A DNA stretch of 64,000 nt, from positions 786,001 to 850,000 of the forward strand of contig NC_006680.1 in NCBI RefSeq assembly GCF_000091045.1, read 5' to 3'. The notes below the pieces were generated by a model that worked only from the letters and a program-made list of their open reading frames with translations, had not been told where the DNA came from and searched no databases. A program made the position numbers and the translations under genes. Shown here in pieces: positions 44,553-55,550 of the stretch; position 1 is the stretch's first letter; each line of letters opens with the position of its first letter. This stretch comes from Cryptococcus deneoformans JEC21 (taxonomy: Eukaryota > Basidiomycota > Tremellomycetes > Tremellales > Cryptococcaceae).

Positions 44553-47112
44553 TCACAAAGACTCAAGGAAATCAAATATGGCCCTATGCCATTTGGAAAA
44601 CGCCCATCTATCTGATACCAGTATCTCACTGTTGACTCCTCGACTTTGCAAAAGCGCAAAAGAGGCGTAGCTTTGCGATAGAGGGCCAGCGTCGCAGTCA
44701 TCTGGGGCAGATTTTAGCGTGGATTACGTGCACACATCTCGGAACTCACTTCGACCATCGTGGATAACTAATTCTGGTATGGCCCATTCACGGGACGAAC
44801 GCTCAGGATCCCAGAGCGAACTGATAAACATAGATTAATTTCAGTCATTGGCACGGGAGCAGGGATGCCAATAACTTACAATGGTGACTCATCATCATAC
44901 GAGACTTCGCCAAATTCCCACTCTACCTTCGCTGGGCAAGATGTCTCTGCTGCCCACCACCTAGGAGACAGTACGCCATCATGAACCACTAATCCCTTCC
45001 ATCTCACTGGCTCCCCATTGGAAGCGACAAAGGCGGTGGAGTGGCCTTGTATCCAATGAATAACAAATCCGCCATAGGCGCCATAACCCATTGCCGTGAC
45101 GCTGGTATTGTTCAGGTTAGGAAATAGGTTGAAAGAATGGAAAAGACCGCGGGAAATGTCGTTTATAGTTTGATTACCCCAATTAAACCGGCCCGACTGG
45201 GCAAAGTCTAGCAACCAGTTAGTAACATGTTAAATGAAGATCGTATATGCATTTGCACTCACAGTTACCGTAGCCTTCGGAGCCTGTAGGGTTGATAGTA
45301 ACCACAGCATATCCCTCACTGGTCAAGGCTGCGATATTCAGTCCTGAAATGGAAAGGAGATCAATTAGAAGACCTACCGTTCTGATTCCAATACTGCATC
45401 CACTGATTACGCCATCCTTCGCTGTTACCATCGCCATGCAGCAACAGCACGACTGGTACCTTCTCCTGTGATTTATTTTTACTAGGAAGAAATACCTTCC
45501 CCTTCACGGTCAACCCTAACTCATTCACGAACTCTATACTTTCACCCGCATTTAGCTGTCTTCCTTGTAGTACCGGTTCACTGAAATATGTCAACCTGAT
45601 GTTCTCATAATTGTAGGTCGGATCATCATGAGGCGAGTGTGAAATGACCCAAAGTTCGTGAGCCGATGTAAGAGAAGACATCACGCCTATTAAATGTGAA
45701 TGATCAAGAGGGGTAATGCCGACGTGATATACAGAGTGGATTGTGCCATTAGACGGGATCCGCACAGGTGTAGAAGGGGGCGATGATCGAGTAGGGGTCC
45801 AGATGTGGAAAAGTGATGTGTCTTGGTCATTGAGAGTAAGAAGATTGAGAGCCTCGCTGTTTTCCGAAAACTGTGGATCCAAGTGAGTCAAATGATGTGC
45901 CGCTTGTGTCACTGGTCAGCGGATTTCATGGCTTACGATAACCCTTGATGGACTCAGGTCCCAATCCTTGAATGGAACTTTCCAAGGGGTATGACCATCA
46001 TACATCCATAGGTCTTTTCGTCCTCCCCAATTCCCATTATCTCGTTGCTCAAGCCAAGCGATCTGACCATTAGAGCTCAGGGCTGGAGAAAATACAGCAC
46101 CAAAACTGCCTGAGCTAATTTGTACCGCGAATGAAGGGGAGAATAAATCAAGGAAGTAGAGCTACATGCAAATCAGCCTTTGGTTTCATCAAATACGAGT
46201 ATGACTAGAATTCATACTTACGATGCTTCGGGTAGCATTATTGGGCCTAATGACAGGCTTATGAGCAGTGAAAGCTATGGCAGAATCATTTGCGGCGAGT
46301 TCGTCGATAATCTGCATTTTTGGGCGCTCAATCAAGTATCTATTCATAGGTCAGCCAGGATGATCGGACTCACCAGGTCGTTTTCGAGGAAAACGGTTAA
46401 TTGCTCGACTGTCCAGACCTCATCTAGTTTAGAAATGGACAGTAGTGTCAACGGGCCAAGAGATCCAGCAAATTCGTCTTTGGAACCCCCACCAAGAACA
46501 ATAGAGAGTATCTTCGGTCCGGCAGAATACAGCATACTCTCTGGCCTCCTATTTCCCAACCGAACGGTCTTCAGGATAGTTGGCTCAGAGGCAGTTGGTG
46601 CCCATGCTGGTGGAAGAGTTGTATAGTTGAGAACTTGAAGCGTAAGATCCCAGGAACCGAAGGAAGACTGTGAAGGCAGAAGGGTAACGAAGATATCGTT
46701 GGTGATGAACGAATAGAGTGCAGCCGGATGGGTCGGACCATGAAGGGCGGTGGGGACCGTGTATTGGGCATTGATAGCAAGAAGATGGAGGTCATACGAT
46801 GGTCTACGATGTATCATGATCAACTATGAGCTAGTTATGATAAGCAGAACGAGCTACTGGCCCCAAAGGCACTTACATATCTGTTTCAACATCTATGGTA
46901 GCAGTGCGGATGACAGAAGCGTCACCGGCAGGATTAAGTGTCCAAGTGTCTATGATGGGAATGGAGACTACATCTTGCCATGGCAGTCCAGTGTTCTCCG
47001 AAAAAGCTCCTGAGCTGGATAATGCTCCGTTGTTGAAGGTCTTTTGTTGGTAAGGAGCCGCAAGCGATATGGCAGCAGCGAAAACGATTAGGAAAGAAGC
47101 TGATGTTCTCAT
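44553..47112 (-). CDS. DPP5-like S9 peptidase homologue, catalytically broken
   Basis: Secreted: ATG 47112 gives signal peptide MRTSASFLIVFAAAISLAA. The middle is beta-propeller-like (repeats such as WDLTLQVLNYTTLP, SLFHIWTPTR). The C-terminal alpha/beta-hydrolase part reads VPVVLLLHGDGNSEGW, YAVVTINPTGSEGYG, MGYGAYGGFVIHWIQGH, KGLVVHDGV and ELVIHDGRNDCD. In dipeptidyl-peptidase 5 the nucleophile elbow is G-x-S-Y-G-G. Here the Ser position is Ala (codon 45077-45079, GAYGG). After LLQSRGVNSEIL the usual DENHW segment with the catalytic His is missing (SDRWAFSKWH). The Asp position (NDCD) remains. It is therefore probably a non-peptidase binding or regulatory protein, while the reading frame and splicing look intact. 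Family certain; loss of activity is inferred. Confidence 0.85.
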
Positions 47113-47478
47113 CTGTGGGTGGTTACTTGATAGGAAGTCTGTTCATGATTGGGTTCATGTTGTATACCATGGAATAAGGAAAACATATTTGATGTGTTTG
47201 CGACATATTGGCGATTTGACGATGAAAGACATGCTGAGGCGCTGATTGTGTACATAACTCCTCAGCTCCGAACTTGATGACCAGGTCTTCCCCCCGGACG
47301 CGGGCATCAAGCTCGGAGCTGCAGTAATAATCAACCGGCGCTGCATATAGATTTCAACAACAATGCAAGTATGTAGTCGTCTGAAATCCACATTACTGGT
47401 TATATTATGAAATGGCTAATTAGAGGGATGCATCGCCATTTTTGATCAGGTTTAAAATAGTAAATGCTATAATGCATC
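47113..47478. promoter_or_regulatory. Promoter of DPP5-like gene with 17-bp inverted repeat
   Basis: A 366-bp gap. cagctccgaacttgatg (47263-47279) and catcaagctcggagctg (47305-47321) are reverse complements with one mismatch, separated by 25 bp. Each arm contains AGCTCCGA/TCGGAGCT. This resembles a dimeric Zn2Cys6 operator or a hairpin. The same 8-mer recurs in two other intergenic regions of block A. Confidence 0.65.
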
Positions 47479-48404
47479 TCAAGCCCATTCTCTGCCACCT
47501 CCTAAGACAATAACCTGCCCATCCACATAGCTTCCCGCTTGACTAGCCAACCAGATTGCTGTACCTGCTATATCCTCCTCCTTGCCACCTCTTTTGAGCG
47601 GTACTAGCTCATGTGCCCTGGCTAACATGCTCTTAGGATTGCTAGGATCATTCATCTGACTAGGGAAGTACCCAGGAGAGATTGCATTTACACGGATCCC
47701 ATGCTCACGGAATTTACTGGCTTGCAAGAGAGTGAGATGATTGAGAGCCGCCTTTGACGCTTGATAGGCAGGCTGGCTTATGACAGGGTCGGACATGGTG
47801 GATCCGATGGACGAGATGTTGATGATTCGTCCGCCCGCTGGAGCTGCAGCTAGTAGATGAAGCGCGGATGCCGATAAAAAGAAAAGGGATTCAACATTTG
47901 TTGAAAAAGTGCGAGACCATGTTTCGTGCGGCGAAGCTAAAAGGGCAGCTTGGAGCTCGGGCAAAGGGGTGAACTGATTGCAAGGCGTGTCGGGAAGCAC
48001 GATACCTGCGCAGTTGATTAGAACGTCGAGCTTGCTCAGGGAAGCGACGAGTGAGGTGATGGAGGGTCTGTCGGAAATATCTGCCACATGACTGGGTACG
48101 TATGAGAATAATGATACTGATTACAGACCAACGGTCTCTCACATGTGAACGTGAGCTTCTGGGTTAAGTTCAAGAATCGTGACCTTGGCTTCCTCCAGTT
48201 TTTCGCGTCTGCGGCCTGCGATATGGGTGACTGCACCGTTCATGGCCATGCCCTTGGCCATATAGAGTCCTGTATATATTTTAGTTCATTAGATTTTCCT
48301 TCCATACCAAGGCTTCACTCACCGAGACCTGTTCCGGCGCCAGTGATGAGGACATCGAGACCGTTTACCGAGAACAGATTGTTTATGGAGAACTGATGAG
48401 ACAT
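47479..48404 (-). CDS. Short-chain dehydrogenase/reductase (block A)
   Basis: Classical SDR oxidoreductase. ATG 48404 begins MSHQFSINNLFSVNGLDVLITGAGTGLG; the GAGTGLG nucleotide-binding motif is split by an intron and continues LYMAKGMAMNGA. HIAGRRREKLEEAK suggests a coenzyme-selecting Arg-rich loop (possibly NADP). Downstream are INCAGIVLP, INISSIGS (catalytic Ser), AYQASKAAL (Tyr-x3-Lys) and VNAISPGYFPSQMN, ending GGGREWA. The catalytic set is complete. The substrate is unknown. It is divergent from the DHA2 transporter, with a shared intergenic region. Confidence 0.9.
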
Positions 48405-49026
48405 GTGGGATATAGACGAATTTCGAAGCCTTTTGGCGCACAAAAATCAGCGGCATATCGTTCATATACTTGGCCCTGTTCGGACGCGAAGTGTCGGATA
48501 ACAATAATAAGTTCATGATTCGTGAAAATGAAAGTGAAGATAGATGAGGCTGGATGGCGGGGCGAAGTCCGATCATTAAGCTCGGAGACTGCCAAAGAGC
48601 GCTCGGAATTGACTTCTGAATCCGGAGCTGCAGTGAGATTCTCCTTGCGTGCTATCTCAACGAAGTTGTTTCCAATATCTTCACCTTTGTTATTTTGAAC
48701 ATCCCAATATAGTAGCAACGTTATTCGCAATATCTTCCCCCCCAACTGCCCTCGGAGCTCGGGGCAGCTCTATATCAAATACAACTTGCCAATATGAGTT
48801 TGTAAGTCAGTTGTGCGGGATATTGACGACATAGCCTGCGGCTCTCTTGTTTCGTGCAGAAGAGCTGACTTGCCTCATTTCTTTACAGATGCATAGAATA
48901 CAATGGTACCTCTTGCTTCTATAGAAAGTGACCGTGAACCTTTGATAATAAGTCTTTGGTGCCTCGTGGAACGTGAAACCACTTACGATCAATGTCTAAT
49001 AGCTTTCTCATTTGAGAAGTCCCATC
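48405..49026. promoter_or_regulatory. Divergent promoter SDR / DHA2 transporter with TCGGAG motifs
   Basis: 622 bp. It contains CTCGGAGA (48581-48588), CTCGGAA (48602-48608), CCGGAGCTGCAG (48622-48633) and the palindrome-like CTGCCC-TCGGAGCTCG-GGGCAG (48746-48767). The ggagctgcagt string matches the DPP5-like promoter copy. It is likely a shared regulatory region for both genes. Confidence 0.6.
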
Positions 49027-51059
49027 ATGTCGGAAAGAACACCACTTGTCCCTAAAATCAGCCAGAAATCGTCTGGCTTCCTATCTAATTTAGACTATGT
49101 CCTTATTCTCCCTGGTTAGTTGTTTGATTCAATATTATTAGTCTTTGTCAAATGCAAATTGACCGTTTTCTGATCACTGATGAGTAGCTCTCCTATCCAA
49201 CAACTTTTTCGCAGCCTTCGAAAGTACTATCGCAGCTTCGACGCAAGGAGCTGTAGGAACAGAATTCAACTCTTCTGATCATGTTGCATGGGTGGCTATA
49301 TCTTACCTAACTGTATCGACCGCAGTTCAGCCTGTAAGTGCCCCTATCTGCCCACGAATTACAAGCTAATCTACCGCCTTCCATTAAGCTTTACGGGCGT
49401 GCCTCTGATCTCTTTGGGAGGACTAGATTATATGTCTTGTCTCTAGCAGTGTTCGCCCTAGGCTGTCTTGGGTGCGGATTAAGTAATAACTTGGGTCAGA
49501 TGATAGCTGCCAGGGCTATCTGTGGTATAGGAGGTAAATATACCTGCTTGACTAGCAAGTCATCGACTAATTACCTTTTTTAGGCGGAGGCTTGATTACC
49601 GTCTCTCAAGTTTGTGCTTGGGATGTTCTTCCCATGCGTTTGCGGCCTCTGTACCAAGCTGCCAACAATGTCACGTACGGTGTACGCTAAATATCTGTGC
49701 CTTTTTGCTTTTTCCTCATGTGGCTGACTGTTCCACAGCTTGGTGCTGCTTTAGGAGCTTCTTTAGGAGGTATCTTATCAGATTCCATTGGTTGGCGTTT
49801 TGCCTACTTCTTTCCGGTACCTTTAACTATCTTCTCTATAGTGGTGTTTCTTTGCAGAGCGAGCCCAAAGCTACTTGAGATTCAAGCAGGCAAAACCAAT
49901 AGTTTTCAGAAAAAAGATATTGATTCATTGGGCAGTGTGCTTTTGGTAAGTCGAATCTCACATGGAATATAGTCTAAAATTTGCTGATCCAGAGAGTTAT
50001 AATCAGATGACTTCCATCACACTTTTCATGCTTGTTATCAATCTTGGAGGCAGCACCATACCCTGGTCCAGTTCGGCTAATCCCATTCTTCTCGTCTTTT
50101 CAGTCATTACCACGTTAGCCTTTTTTCAGCATGAGAAGAGAGTTAAACTGCCTGTCTTACCAATCAATCTCTTGACTAACCGACGAATGGTACCTCAAGT
50201 GGGATTAAACTTGTTCGGGGCAATGACCATCTTTGGCGTAAGTCTAATATCGACAAATCAACATCAACTGATCTCACACATTGTAGACACTTTATCTCAT
50301 ACCTGTCTTTTTTCAAACGACACTCCTGACCTCCGCCAGTGTCGCATCTCGCCGTCTTCTGTATCCCACACTTACCGCCCCAATCGCTTCTATTGTGACC
50401 GGGATATTCCTTCATTGTCATCGTCGGGCAACGGCTAGGAGCTATTAGTCTCGCCGCGGGGGCACTCATGATGTTTGCGTTGACTTTCTCAAACAATGAG
50501 TCAAAGGGCGAGTGGTACTTTATTGCGAGACTAATCTGGGTTCATGCGGGAATGGGAGTGATGTTTATATCGAGTCTAATCGACATTCTTAGCACGTCAG
50601 GCACTGGTGAGCTTGAGAGATCCGTCAATATCTCATAACCTTCTGGCAGTTTTATCTAATCACTTTACAGACCATGCGGCTGCCACGTCGCTTATTTTCC
50701 TCCTACGGTCCATAGGTACCGTGCTGGGCATATCCGTATCTCAAGCTATCCTCCAAAATATACTCTCGTATCAGCTTGTCACTCACTTCACCAGCCCTGG
50801 CTCCGAGACAATCATCCGCGGCATTCGGGAGTCGGTTGATTATCTTGCCCAGCTAGATCCGTCTCGAAGACAAGTAGCAGTTAATTGCTATGTGTTGGCG
50901 TTCCGCGCGGCGTTTGGGGGTTTAGTAGGAGCAGCTGGGTGTGTGTTGATTGCTATTGTGTTAGGGATAAGGACTAGGGAGGATACGCGAGTAGTGGAAG
51001 TCGCTGATGAGGAGAGGTGTAACCCGCCTCTTTCGGAAGGGGTACCGGTACTGGACTGA
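49027..51059 (+). CDS. MFS transporter, DHA2/14-span type, with a frame break
   Basis: ATG 49027 (MSERTPLVPKISQKSSG). Exons give LDYVLILP, HVAWVAISYLTVSTAVQP, LYGRASDLFGRTRLYVLS (motif A), GCGLSNNLGQMIAARAICGIGGGG, ITVSQVCAWDVLPMRLRP, LGAALGASLGGILSDSIGWR (motif C-like) and LFMLVINLGG. The C-terminal part reads LRSIGTVLGISVSQAILQNIL. It resembles drug:H+ antiporter-2 / vacuolar basic amino acid transporters. Between IASIVTGIFLHCHRR and LGAISLAAGALMMFAL the frame changes without a usable intron (~50410-50450). As written, translation stops at TAG 50447-50449. It is therefore a pseudogene, a strain-specific frameshift or a sequence error. Confidence 0.8.
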
Positions 51060-51543
51060 GCGAATCAGATCGAGTGGTGTTGCTCCTAAAGTTAGGGGAG
51101 ATGTATTCTATCAATGATGGACTCCTTACTAAATACCAAAGTAACCGGCTATTAGAAGTCATCTCAGAATTACTGGAAAGAAATACTGCGGTACAAATTC
51201 TGGCACATAACGAAAAGAGAAAGGCAAGGCAACCGATGATCATTTACGTGGATGCACTGGGACGGGGAGAGTGCAAGTTACTTGTTCTAATTCACCCACA
51301 GAAAATACCTGCCAGTTTACGAGTCTCCGCCTATGAACACTTCAATAACGTTTTCCCGACTGAATGTGGATAGAGAGGGATGTTCGCATTCTAAAGCTAA
51401 AACATATGATGGAAGAAAAGCAATGCGTATGGATGCATGAAGACAAGAAGAGGCATGCATGAACGTCAATGAAGATATAGTTACAATTACTACTAACGGC
51501 TACTAAACAGACCCACAGTACAGTAACGCCAAAAGTACACTTA
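51060..51543. other. Convergent 3' spacer
   Basis: Between the DHA2-type gene and the dioxygenase 3' ends. A 99-codon plus-strand frame (51074-51373) has no domain signal. Confidence 0.45.
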
Positions 51544-52992
51544 TCAAATAGCTCCCTTTTTGCCGGACGAGGTATCGGCAAAGTTTTCCAGAACTTCGAG
51601 GTTCTTGTGCGTAAACTTGGTACCAGGGGCAGTGCCATAGGTGTTGCTTCCGTGCACCGCCTTTACACGCGCAGCGACATATTCTGCTCATCGGAGTCAG
51701 CTAAACCACTAACCAAGGCGGAGGAAGAAAAGAAAGGAACTGCTTACCTCCAGCTGTGACAGCGTCCTCTTCCTTAGCGTTCCTGTCAGCATCGGAGATT
51801 AGACCGAGACGCTCGAGAAGTGGGGAAGGAGCGGTAATGACTGGGACATTATCGTTTGGACGGCAGCCGTAGAGCACACCAATGCGGCTACATAAGGTTT
51901 GTTAGCTACGTACCGAATTACGGACCAATAAGCAAGCGAAATTTAGCACTTCAGGCTCACTGGATAGACGACTGGATACCAGGAGGAACGGTAACCCGAT
52001 GAATGGTGGATCTGAGATAACCTAGAAACTCAAAATGAGTGCAATGTCTATGACAACAGCGGCTCTATGGGACTTACCTTTGGTCATAAAGCTCAAGGTG
52101 TCGGCAATGTTGACAATAACTGATCCTTTTTTGTACTTGATGTCATGATAAGTACCATCCGAAAACTTGACTTGCAGCCCTGACACAGTTTGGGAGAAGA
52201 GGAGGGTTAAGGATCCATAATCGGTATGAGCCCAGGACCAAAGGTTGTTACATTTGGCATCATCCTCTGGAGTGCGGGGATGGTATTGCATCTACAGAAG
52301 CTAGTCAGTCGGGATTCAGCCGGCAGGATAGAAGCAGCTCACATAGCGAAGATGGTCTTGAGAAGGTTTGTTATACTCATGTCTCTCCACAAAGTAGTTT
52401 TCAGGAAGCTCCATAGCAAGGGCAAAAAGTACAAAAAGAGGTTTGGCAATCTGTTGCCAACACTTGCGATGGAAGTCCGCGATCACTGTCTCATGGGATT
52501 TGAAGATGTCGTGGCGGGGATAATCCTTGTAGTCATCGGTATACTTGGGAATATTAACCAACTCCATGTTGTCAAGAACGTCGGTGTCGGCAATTGTTCT
52601 CTCATAGGGCTATGATGGTACCTTGTTAAGAGGTTTCCTTGTCTAGCGAAGCAGATGGCATGGCTCACCGCTCGGTAACCAAGGTAGCCACCGTTTTTTG
52701 CATCAATGGCGTTTGACTTTCTTTCCTCAATGGGGAGATTGAAAAAGGCTTGAGCAATAGCGAACTGATGGTCAATTTCCTCATCCGAAAAGCCCGCATT
52801 AGTCACAGACCAGAAGCCAAGGTCGTCGACTTCGAGAGCATGCTTGACGCTCTCAACGAGCTGAGCCCGGCCTTTGGGGTCATAGAAGAGGTCAAGAGGA
52901 AGCTCTGTGAGATCGGCCCAGTCTAGATCCTCGGTGGTAGGAACAGGGCGATCAAATGGCGGGATGGGATAAGTTTCGGTGGCGATAGGCAT
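51544..52992 (-). CDS. 2-oxoglutarate/Fe(II)-dependent dioxygenase (isopenicillin-N-synthase-like)
   Basis: ATG 52992 (MPIATETYPIPPFDRPVPT). The N-terminal DIOX_N part reads LVESVKHALEVDDLGFWSVTNAGF and FFNLPIEERK. The double-stranded beta-helix core carries WAHTDYGSLTLLF (His-x-Asp iron ligands), LQVKFSDGTYHDI, GSVIVNIADTLSFMTKG and STIHRVTVPP (third ligand His, then Arg for 2-oxoglutarate). The C-terminus ends SSGKKGAI at TGA 51544-51546. All iron ligands are present, so an active oxygenase is expected. The substrate is unknown; such enzymes commonly tailor fungal metabolites. It is divergent from the Dal5-type transporter. Confidence 0.9.
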
Positions 52993-53635
52993 GTTGTTGA
53001 GTATTCTTACGACGAAGGGACCAGCCTAAGGGAGAGAGTAGCCATGGTTATATGAGACGCATTGCCTTGGCTGAAGAAAGGTTGATGGCATCTTTGACAT
53101 ATGAGGAAATGTTGTGCTCCGACTTCCGATCATTGCTAAGAATACGAAACAATACGAGCAAAGCAAAGAGCAAACACCAAGACTTGACATGCAGTGGGGT
53201 AAGAAGGTCTGTCGCGTCGGAGCTTGACGGGGGGAAAAGTCGGTCGGAGACCGGATCTGGAGCTCCGTCGGAAGTAGTGCGATCGACTTTCGATCTTTTT
53301 TAAGGATGTTATTGCGTGCTCAGAATCTTCTCCGCTATTCTTCTTTTTTTGGTCTTCACCAGATCATATCGCAGTTGTGACCTTCATCGATATTGTTGCT
53401 GTAGCATAGAGCCTTTAGCATTGAGCCTTTGGTCGCCAACCCTTTGGCCAGACGCAGCGATTATCACACTTCCCCACCAGGTGAACAGCCCTGATAGACT
53501 AATCGTCGCGTATTCATTTGCTATCATGCCTTTCGCCTTTCCCAACGCCACCGATCAAACTACCTTATAATCCGCTCACTGAAACGGCTGCCAACAGCTT
53601 TCCCACCAAGCATCCCAACTTCAAGCAAATCCAAG
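52993..53635. promoter_or_regulatory. Divergent promoter dioxygenase / Dal5-type transporter
   Basis: 643 bp. TCGGAGCT (53217-53224) and inverted AGCTCCG (53261-53267) flank CGG-AGA-CCG (53245-53253), all within 51 bp. This compact set of CGG half-sites is typical of Zn2Cys6 binding regions. The TCGGAGCT string is shared with two other intergenic regions of block A. Confidence 0.6.
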
Positions 53636-55550
53636 ATGTTCGACCATCAACAAATGACAGAAGAAGAGATCGCCCTTGAGCGCAAGGTCGTCAGAAAAGT
53701 TGACGCGATTCTTTTGCCTATCATGCTCGTTAGCTACGGCTTACAATACTATGACAAAAGCGTATTAGGAACAGCCGCTGTGTATGGAATAATAAAGGAT
53801 TTGGTAAGCTCCAGTAAAATCACTGTTGACAGCATGGCATTGACATCTATGATGTTGGCAGGATCTCCAAACAACCGTCAACGGTGTGGTATCTACCACT
53901 AGATATAGTACAGCCACAGCTGCATTTTATTATGGTTACATCGTTGGTGTGAGTTCATATCCCTATCAAGCTTAATGGCATTGTTCAATCATTGATTTCC
54001 ATCCTAGGTCCTTCCTATCGCCTTTCTCTTCACTCGTCTGCCTCTGGCAAAGGCTACCGCCTTCTTCGTCATCATTTGGGGTCTGGTCTGCATTCTTACA
54101 GTCGTCTGCACAAACTATCCAGGATTCACCGCGCAGCGAGTGCTACTGGGTATCTGCGAATCGGCTGTCTCTCCTGCTTTTGTTGCTATTTGCGCGTTGT
54201 GGTGGAAGCCTCAAGAACAGGCGAAGAGAATCGGGGTTTTCTACTCTGCGACAGGAGTGAGTGCTGTTTTTATTTTGCCTTACTTGATCCGAGTTGACCG
54301 TTCCTCTGCTCGTATCAGGTATTTTCAATGTTCTCCTCTCTAGTGAACATTGGTTTGGGAAAAACTGGTGGTACTCACCCTTGGAAATCCATGTATTATT
54401 TCGTCGGGTTCGTCGGTTATCCAGCTCCCATCCCTCTGGGAAAAGCTTGCTAACCTTATCCACAGAGCTCTTACAATTTTCTGGGGCTTTGTCATTCTCC
54501 TGATTCTACCCGATCACCCTCTTCGTCCTGGGCGATGGTTCACCGCGGAAGAGCGTACCGTCCTTGCTCGCCGCTTTGCTCAGAATCAAGCCGGAGCTAG
54601 TCAACAGCCCATCAAGCCCTACCAGATCCTTGAAGCCGTCTCCGATATCAAGACGTGGCTGTACCTCCTTATGGCCGCTTCTATCTATATCTGCAATGGT
54701 TCCGTCACCGCCTTTGGCGCAAAGATCATCACTGGATTAGGCTACACCAGTTTGCAGGCGACAGCGTTGTTGGTACCTGGTGGAGCGATGACTGTGATCA
54801 CCATTGCCATTTTCAGTTATCTTGCCGACAAATATACCAATATCAGAACTTTGGTGAGTTAATCAACACCCATATGCTTGCATACTCTCTGACATTGTTT
54901 TATAGCTGTTGCCCATTAGCTGTATCCCTGTCGTCGTTGGTGCAATCGTCATGTGAGCTACTTTTATTTATTCTTATGGTCTCTGCGGAGCTGTCAATGC
55001 TGATATTGCGTCAAGCTGGACCGCCCCTTGGAAGCCAACAGCAGGCCCCCTTATTGGCTACTACTTGGTTGCCAGCTTCGGTGCCCCTTACGTCGTATGT
55101 CCTTTTCTTTAACATATCTTCCTTTTGCTTACCCAAATCCAACCGTTTTAGCTTCTCCTCACTCTCGCTTCCTCTAACACAGCTGGCGCGACCAAAAAAG
55201 CTGTCACTACAGGCTTCATCTTCATTGGCTACAACGCCGGTAACATTGCCTCTGCTTACCTTGTTTTCGCCAAGGAGGCTACCATCAAGTACCGCTCGAC
55301 ATGGATCTCTGTGATTGTCGGGATGGCGTTTGCTTCGGCGGCGAGTTTGGTGTTGAGGTGGTTGTATGTGAGAGAGAATAAGAAGAGGGATAAGGAAGAG
55401 TTGGCAGGGAAGCAGAGTGAGTTATCGACGGAACCGGATGAAGAGAAAGGTGCTCCAAAGGGATCAGTCGACTCGCTTGATGGTCTTGCCACACTGTTAG
55501 TATCAGACAGGTCAGACAAGAAGACACCTGGTTTCCGTTATACTCTTTGA
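53636..55550 (+). CDS. MFS transporter, anion:cation symporter (Dal5/allantoate permease-like)
   Basis: ATG 53636 (MFDHQQMTEEEIALERKVVRKVD). Exons give ILLPIMLVSYGLQYYDKSVLG, YYGYIVG, LPLAKATAFFVIIWG, RVLLGICESAVSPAFVAIC, WWKPQEQAKRIGVFYSATG, LPDHPLRPGRWFTAEERTVL, FGAKIITGLGYTSLQATAL and FIFIGYNAGNIASAYL, plus the tail motif DKKTPGFRYTL characteristic of the family. The ~12 spans and loop motifs are intact across introns. The family imports organic anions such as allantoate, nicotinate or small carboxylates; the substrate is unknown here. It may feed or export the product of the adjacent dioxygenase (inference). Confidence 0.92.

Noticed and set aside
41535..55550. Classical secondary-metabolite (PKS/NRPS/terpene) cluster
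   Set aside because: No synthase or synthetase is present in the window; only accessory enzymes, transporters and a regulator are seen.
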